The notes beneath the pieces were generated by a model. The model ran no database searches and was not told the origin of the DNA. It worked only from the letters and a program-made list of their open reading frames with translations. A program made the translations under genes and the position numbers. Source: Lachnospiraceae bacterium (GTDB lineage Bacteria; Bacillota; Clostridia; Lachnospirales; Lachnospiraceae). Taken from it: 47,195 bases of DNA. The stretch lies in NCBI GenBank assembly GCA_900757195.1, contig CAAEMZ010000041.1, positions 1-47,195 of the forward strand. Reading direction: 5' to 3'. Positions 43,307 to 47,195 of the stretch are shown one piece after another (the first letter of the stretch is position 1; each line of letters starts with the position of its first letter).

Positions 43307-43358
43307 CTCTGTTGAGAGAAAAACAGAATTATGAATAATATTGGAGCGTTTATAAAAT

Positions 43359-44777
43359 ATGAAAAAAGGTGAAATTTACGAAGGAATTATTGAAAGTATC
43401 GATTTCCCGAATAAGGGAAATGTATGGGTAGACGCAGGGGATGGTGCGGAACCGGTCCATGTGATTGTAAAGAATGGAATACCGGGACAGAAAATCCGGT
43501 TTCAGATTCATAAAAAACGTAAAAATCGTTGTGAGGGCCGTCTTCTGGAAGTCCTTGAAAGATCCCCTCAGGAAAAACGGGATCCGGTCTGCAATCAATT
43601 CCCAGCCTGCGGCGGCTGTATGTACCAGACCATGGCTTATGAAGATCAGCTTGCCATGAAGGCTCGTCAGGTGCAGGATCTTATTGATGAAGCGCTGATT
43701 AGAGGCGGCCAGGTGAAAGCCGGAACAGAAAGAGCGGCAGATTATGTTTTTGAAGGGATTCAGGGGAGCCCTCTGGAATTCGGTTACCGGAATAAGATGG
43801 AATTTTCCTTCGGGGATGCGGTTAAGGATGGCCCGCTGACCCTCGGTCTTCATAAAAAAGGCAGTACCTATGATGTGCTGACGACAGCAGACTGTAAAAT
43901 TGTGCATGAAGATTTTACAAAGGTTTTGAGCTGTGTTCTGGATTATTGTACAGAACAGGGATTTTCTTATTACCGGAAAATGAGTCATGAGGGATATCTG
44001 CGTCATCTTCTGGTGCGCCGTGCCCAGACGACCGGGGACATTCTTGTTCATCTGGTGACATCCAGCCAGACGGAACATGATTTTAAGGAACTGACGGAAC
44101 AGCTTCTCCGACTGCCGCTGGATGGAAAAATTGTTGGCATTATGCATATTATCAATGATTCTCTGGCGGATGTGGTTCAGAGTGATGAAACACGGCTTCT
44201 TTACGGACAGGATTATTTTTATGAGACGATTCTCGGGCTGAAATTTAAAATTACGCCGTTTTCCTTCTTCCAGACCAATTCCCTGGGGGCGGAAGTGCTG
44301 TATACAGCGGCCCGGAGTTATATTGGAAGCACAAAAGATATGACAGTTTTTGATTTATACAGCGGTACGGGAACGATCGCACAGATTCTTGCCGATGTTT
44401 CGAAGAAGGTCATTGGCGTGGAGATTGTTGGGGAAGCGGTGGAAGCGGCCCGGGAAAATGCGGTGCTCAATGGGCTTGATAACTGTGAATTTATCGCCGG
44501 GGATGTGCTGAAAGTTCTGGATGAGGTGAAGGAAAAACCCGACTTTATCGTTTTGGACCCGCCGAGAGACGGAATTCACCCGAAGGCTCTGGAAAAGATT
44601 ATTCATTATCAGGTGCCGAAAATGGTGTATATCTCCTGTAAACCGTCCAGCCTTGCGAGAGATCTGGAGATACTTCTTGCCGGAGGCTACAGGGCAGAAC
44701 GGGTGAAATGTGTCGATATGTTCCCTGGAACCGTTCATGTGGAGACCGTTTGTTTGCTGTCCAAGAAAGACCGCTAA
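43359..44777 (+). CDS. rlmD: 23S rRNA (uracil-5-)-methyltransferase, RlmD/RumA type
   Basis: A 472-aa SAM-dependent methyltransferase that makes m5U in 23S rRNA. It has an N-terminal TRAM domain, a [4Fe-4S]-type cysteine motif (CNQFPACGGCMYQ), and Cys in CKIVHEDF. The catalytic domain has FFQTNSLGAEVLY, DLYSGTGTIAQ, DPPRDGIHPKALE, and the nucleophile in YISCKPSSLARDL. In Firmicutes such enzymes may act at U747 and U1939 (RlmCD), so the exact site is not certain. Confidence 0.92.
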   Translation: MKKGEIYEGIIESIDFPNKGNVWVDAGDGAEPVHVIVKNGIPGQKIRFQIHKKRKNRCEGRLLEVLERSPQEKRDPVCNQFPACGGCMYQTMAYEDQLAMKARQVQDLIDEALIRGGQVKAGTERAADYVFEGIQGSPLEFGYRNKMEFSFGDAVKDGPLTLGLHKKGSTYDVLTTADCKIVHEDFTKVLSCVLDYCTEQGFSYYRKMSHEGYLRHLLVRRAQTTGDILVHLVTSSQTEHDFKELTEQLLRLPLDGKIVGIMHIINDSLADVVQSDETRLLYGQDYFYETILGLKFKITPFSFFQTNSLGAEVLYTAARSYIGSTKDMTVFDLYSGTGTIAQILADVSKKVIGVEIVGEAVEAARENAVLNGLDNCEFIAGDVLKVLDEVKEKPDFIVLDPPRDGIHPKALEKIIHYQVPKMVYISCKPSSLARDLEILLAGGYRAERVKCVDMFPGTVHVETVCLLSKKDR

Positions 44778-44994
44778 ATCAAAGGGTTTCAGCAATTTCG
44801 AGCAGATAGAGGCGTGTGTTTTTCCGCTTGGATGGACTGACATTTGTTTGGTATTACTGAGGTTGGGTAAGAAAAATGAGCGCTTTGGCAGCGCGGAGCC
44901 TCCCCTGGGAAAAGGTTAGAAGTTTGTCGAAAATGTGTACAATTAAGATATTAGTGAACTCTGGCTATAGATACTTGCAAAGGTGGTGAATGAT

Positions 44995-45627
44995 ATGAAA
45001 TATATATTTCTTCATGGTCTGGGCCAGACAGCTTCAAGTTGGGATAAAACTATTTCCTGTATAGGAGAAAAAGAAAACATAATCTGCCCGAATTTGTTTG
45101 AGTTACTGCAGAAAAAAGAAGTAACTTATGCAAATCTGTATGAGGCTTTTTCAGAATACTGTAAGAATTTTTCTGAACCATTTGCCATATGCGGATTGTC
45201 TTTGGGTGGTGTTCTGGCCTTACATTACAGCATCGAAAATCCGGACAAAGTAAAGGCGGCAGTATTGATTGGCACACAATATAAGATACCAAAAGGATTA
45301 TTAAAACTTCAAAATATCGTTTTTCATATTATGCCGCAAAGAATGTTTGATACGATAGGGCTTGCGAAAAAGGATGCTGTTAATCTGTCAAAATCAATGA
45401 TGGATTTGGATTTTCGCCAGGAGCTACAGGAATTAAAGTGTCCGTTTCTCGTGATTTGTGGGGAAAAAGATAAGGCAAATAAAAAAGCATCATCGGAATT
45501 AGCAGGAATTCTTCCTCATGCAGAACTGAAAATAATACAAAATGCAGGACATGAGGTAAACATAGATGCACCGGAAAAATTAGGAGAGGTCTTAAAGGCT
45601 TTTTTGATTGGATTACTTGAATTGTGA
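44995..45627 (+). CDS. alpha/beta hydrolase
   Basis: A 210-aa alpha/beta-fold hydrolase. The oxyanion region is FLHGLGQTASSWD near the start, the nucleophile elbow GLSLGG (Ser near 71), the acid in CGEKDKAN and the His in NAGHEVNID near the end. The substrate is unknown. I chose ATG 44995, with AAAGGTGG upstream; a GTG at 44983 would add four residues. It stands alone; 44778-44994 holds no gene I can support. Confidence 0.82.
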   Translation: MKYIFLHGLGQTASSWDKTISCIGEKENIICPNLFELLQKKEVTYANLYEAFSEYCKNFSEPFAICGLSLGGVLALHYSIENPDKVKAAVLIGTQYKIPKGLLKLQNIVFHIMPQRMFDTIGLAKKDAVNLSKSMMDLDFRQELQELKCPFLVICGEKDKANKKASSELAGILPHAELKIIQNAGHEVNIDAPEKLGEVLKAFLIGLLEL

Positions 45628-45764
45628 TATTATTAAAAAATGGAGGTTATAAGAAATAGGAATTTGGACTGTAAAGAATAACCAGTACGGCTTTGACAGA
45701 CAGGAAAGTCTTACTAATTAAATCAAAGCACATATGATATGAGAAACGAATTAGAAAGGCAAGA

Positions 45765-45854
45765 ATGTTAGTAAGACATGATGAAGATGGAAAAAAATAC
45801 TTGTATGATTTGTTGGCAATAAAAAAAGAAACGAGCAACCCGCTTGAGTCATAA
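45765..45854 (+). pseudogene. C-terminal remnant resembling a phage MuF/PBECR-type nuclease domain
   Basis: A short frame reads MLVRHDEDGKKYLYDLLAIK then KETSNPLES and stop. The GKxYLYDxxxIKKE(A/T)S pattern is how phage-associated PBECR/MuF C-terminal domains end. Nothing upstream continues the gene; a stop lies 30 bases before. The region 45628-45764 shows no other feature. Confidence 0.4.
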
Positions 45855-45928
45855 GACTGTACGGTGAAAACCCATTTCCTATATTAAAGTATAAAGGATA
45901 GGGGGCGTATGTCAAGCCAAAAATCAAA

Positions 45929-46090
45929 ATGAGGAGCATTGATGACCGTTTAGAGATTATATCTCCCAGAGGGGTGATATCTGAAGTGACCATTGAACGG
46001 GTGAAGGAGTGCAGAAATTTCAGAATAGCTATTGACAATTTAGAATGTCTGTGCTATCATTGTTATCAATTTAATACTTCAAACCGTTGA
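45929..46090 (+). pseudogene. fragment resembling the ATPase-like part of AlbA_2-type proteins
   Basis: A 53-codon frame includes DDRLEIISPRGVISEVTIER, close to the DRLEIxSPGGLPxGxT motif of the HATPase_c_4 domain that follows AlbA_2. The rest (ECRNFRIAIDNLE) diverges. The trp promoter lies inside this frame, so the fragment is surely not an active gene. Confidence 0.4.
46032..46060 (+). promoter_or_regulatory. sigma-A promoter of the trp operon
   Basis: TTGACA (46032-46037), 17-base spacer, TATCAT (46055-46060). Transcription would start near 46067, just before the T-box stem I. Confidence 0.8.
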
Positions 46091-46370
46091 AGCGGAGATA
46101 ACGGCAATGATGCCTTTACAGAGAACCTGTGGTGCTGAGAGTCAGGTAAGAAACAAGTTGTCAAATGGACCGCTGAGGGCGCAGTCAACCCACGATTTAC
46201 TTTGTAAAGGTGTTAGTATTCTGCGACGTTGCAGGCAGACGTCATTTGCCGGGGATATGTTGGTATCCTGCTAAGCGCATAGGGTCATTCCTATGAATTC
46301 AAGGTGGCACCGCGGATAAGTGTATTTATTCGTCCTTGACAGAAGGTATATTTCTGTCAGGGGCGTTTTT
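46080..46370 (+). promoter_or_regulatory. T-box riboswitch, tryptophan-specific
   Basis: Stem I is closed by GAAGCGG and CCGCTGAG. On its 3' side ATGGA precedes the closing strand, giving specifier codon UGG for tRNA-Trp. The conserved T-box is AAGGTGGCACCGCGG (46301-46315), whose UGGC bulge pairs with uncharged tRNA. The antiterminator 3' strand CGTCCTT is shared with the terminator CGTCCTTGACAGA/TCTGTCAGGGGCG (46331-46365) plus TTTTT. Low charged tRNA-Trp therefore allows transcription into trpE. Confidence 0.93.
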
Positions 46371-46376
46371 GTTTTT

Positions 46377-46427
46377 AAGACTCTTTTGATGGAAGATATA
46401 ACGTCAAAAGGGTCTTTTCTTTTTTTA
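46377..46427 (+). terminator. second terminator between T-box and trpE
   Basis: AAGACTCTTTTGA pairs with TCAAAAGGGTCTT (one mismatch) around a 14-base loop and is followed by TTCTTTTTTT. It is a complete terminator separate from that of the T-box, placed before the leader ORF. Confidence 0.75.
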
Positions 46428-46440
46428 AGGAGGTTGTTTT

Positions 46441-46551
46441 ATGATGCTTACCAGGCGCTGGTGGCGCTCCGTGCGCCGGATAAAGAATTTGAATCAGAAT
46501 CATAATCGAAAACCAAACCAACTTAAATATCTTAATTTGGAGGTGCAGTGA
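46441..46551 (+). CDS. putative trp leader peptide with tandem Trp codons
   Basis: AAGGAGG at 46427-46433 precedes an ATG and a 36-codon frame: MMLTRRWWRSVRR followed by an Asn-rich basic tail and TGA. TGG TGG lies at 46459-46464. The TGA (46549-46551) directly abuts the trpE ATG, and the trpE ribosome site lies within the last leader codons, so the two are likely coupled. GGCGC at 46454-46458 or 46463-46467 can pair alternatively with GCGCC at 46473-46477. Expression is predicted only. Confidence 0.55.
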   Translation: MMLTRRWWRSVRRIKNLNQNHNRKPNQLKYLNLEVQ

Positions 46552-47195
46552 ATGAAAATTCTGCCAACTTTAGCTGAAGTCAGGAAAATTGCTTCAGCCG
46601 AAAAATATAATGTACTGCCGGTAAGCTGCGAAATTCTTTCTGACTTTACAACCCCGATCGAGACCATAAAGATACTGAAAAATGTATCTTCACATTGCTA
46701 TATGCTGGAATCCGCACAGGCAAACGAAACCTGGGGACGATATACTTTCCTTGGATTTGATCCGAAAATGGAGATTACCTGCATAGACGGCGAGATGAAA
46801 ATCGGAAATCTCAAGGTGAAGACGGACCATCCGTCCGACTATTTTCGACAAATTCTTGCCGATTACAGGAGCCCGCGCTTTGACTATCTCCCTTCATTTA
46901 CGGGTGGACTGGTCGGGTATTTTTCATACGATTATCTCGGTTACAGCGAGCCGGCCGTTAAATGTGATGCGGAAGACAGCGAGGCTTTCAAAGACGTTGA
47001 TCTGATGCTGTTTGATAAGGTCATTGCGTTTGATCATCTCCGGCAGAAAATTATCCTCATCGTCAATATGACGCTTAATGATATAGAAGCAGGATACAAC
47101 AAGGCGGTCATGGAATTAAAACAGCTTGCAGAGCTTCTCAAAAATGGTGAAAAGAAAAACGAACCGGGCGGCAGGCTTTTGGGAGAAGTTACGCC
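46552..47195 (+). CDS. trpE: anthranilate synthase component I (partial, cut by window end)
   Basis: The first 214 residues are present. The start MKILPTLAEVRKIA, the Trp-feedback region YMLESAQANETWGRYTFLG (Leu-Glu-Ser motif, about 44-62) and FTGGLVGYFSYD match TrpE. The enzyme converts chorismate and glutamine-derived ammonia to anthranilate, the first step of tryptophan synthesis. TTGGAGGTG precedes ATG 46552. The catalytic C-terminal domain is outside the window. Confidence 0.95.
   Translation, partial: MKILPTLAEVRKIASAEKYNVLPVSCEILSDFTTPIETIKILKNVSSHCYMLESAQANETWGRYTFLGFDPKMEITCIDGEMKIGNLKVKTDHPSDYFRQILADYRSPRFDYLPSFTGGLVGYFSYDYLGYSEPAVKCDAEDSEAFKDVDLMLFDKVIAFDHLRQKIILIVNMTLNDIEAGYNKAVMELKQLAELLKNGEKKNEPGGRLLGEVT

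Noticed and set aside
43350..44147. 265-codon minus-strand frame opposite rlmD
   Set aside because: It is a shadow of the strongly conserved rlmD gene and has no signals of its own.
46320..46505. 61-codon frame across the T-box terminator and trp leader
   Set aside because: It runs through two terminators in a different frame from the leader peptide, and its start has no ribosome site.
1..47195. CRISPR arrays, tRNA or rRNA genes, transposase genes
   Set aside because: I saw no regularly spaced repeats, cloverleaf-like sequences, rRNA sequence or transposase-like frames on either strand.

Overview
The window looks like a chromosome segment of a spore-forming, low-to-mid GC member of the Clostridia, most likely a Lachnospiraceae-type gut anaerobe. 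The evidence is spoIIID, a Csp-type spore germination protease, a Trp T-box upstream of trpE, Firmicutes-style Shine-Dalgarno sites (GGAGG), sigma-A promoters and Rho-independent terminators. This placement is inferred from gene content, not from a 16S sequence. No rRNA, tRNA or CRISPR array was seen.

Layout. 1-4.7 kb: mscL and a MATE exporter (minus strand), then a membrane c-di-GMP phosphodiesterase whose N-terminus seems to be missing. 4.7-8.2 kb: a 3.4-kb AT-rich element with a nonsense-mutated plasmid-type replication initiator and a two-gene AbiL-like defence pair (AAA ATPase plus RloB-type protein). It is bounded by a perfect 79-bp direct repeat made of the spoIIID promoter region and its first 13 codons, as expected for a circular replicon integrated at spoIIID. 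8.2-13.1 kb: spoIIID, an HPr-like protein, a small membrane protein and a subtilisin-like Csp protease. Then comes an accessory block (lone AbiEi-like antitoxin, decayed sequence, KilA-N protein) that ends in a second small copy of the csp 3' end.

13.1-24.6 kb: a urea-nitrogen regulon. It holds a response regulator, a five-gene urea ABC transporter (urtABCDE), a cytidylate-kinase-like protein and a complete urease set with a fused gamma-beta subunit (ureAB, C, E, F, G, D). Imported urea would be hydrolysed to ammonia and CO2 by the nickel enzyme, and ureEFGD load its metal centre. 24.6-32.2 kb: trmO and an XRE regulator (minus strand), then pstSCAB-phoU-phoP-phoR for high-affinity phosphate uptake and its control. 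The PstS here has its two halves in swapped order, a natural circular permutation.

32.2-34.9 kb: a decayed accessory patch with a holin-like toxin remnant, a csp 3'-end remnant, an AlbA_2/Schlafen-type gene with an in-frame amber stop, and an intact-looking holin-like type I toxin with a probable antisense RNA. 35-44.8 kb: mostly core genes (CDF metal transporter, NitT/TauT-type ABC permease and ATPase, SurA-like lipid- or membrane-anchored protein, SfsA, SPFH/zinc-ribbon protein, PcrA helicase, acidic membrane protein, RlmD). 45-47.2 kb: an alpha/beta hydrolase, short gene remnants, and the start of a trp operon. The trp leader holds a promoter, a T-box with a UGG specifier, a second terminator and a 36-codon leader peptide with tandem Trp codons whose stop abuts trpE; trpE runs off the window.
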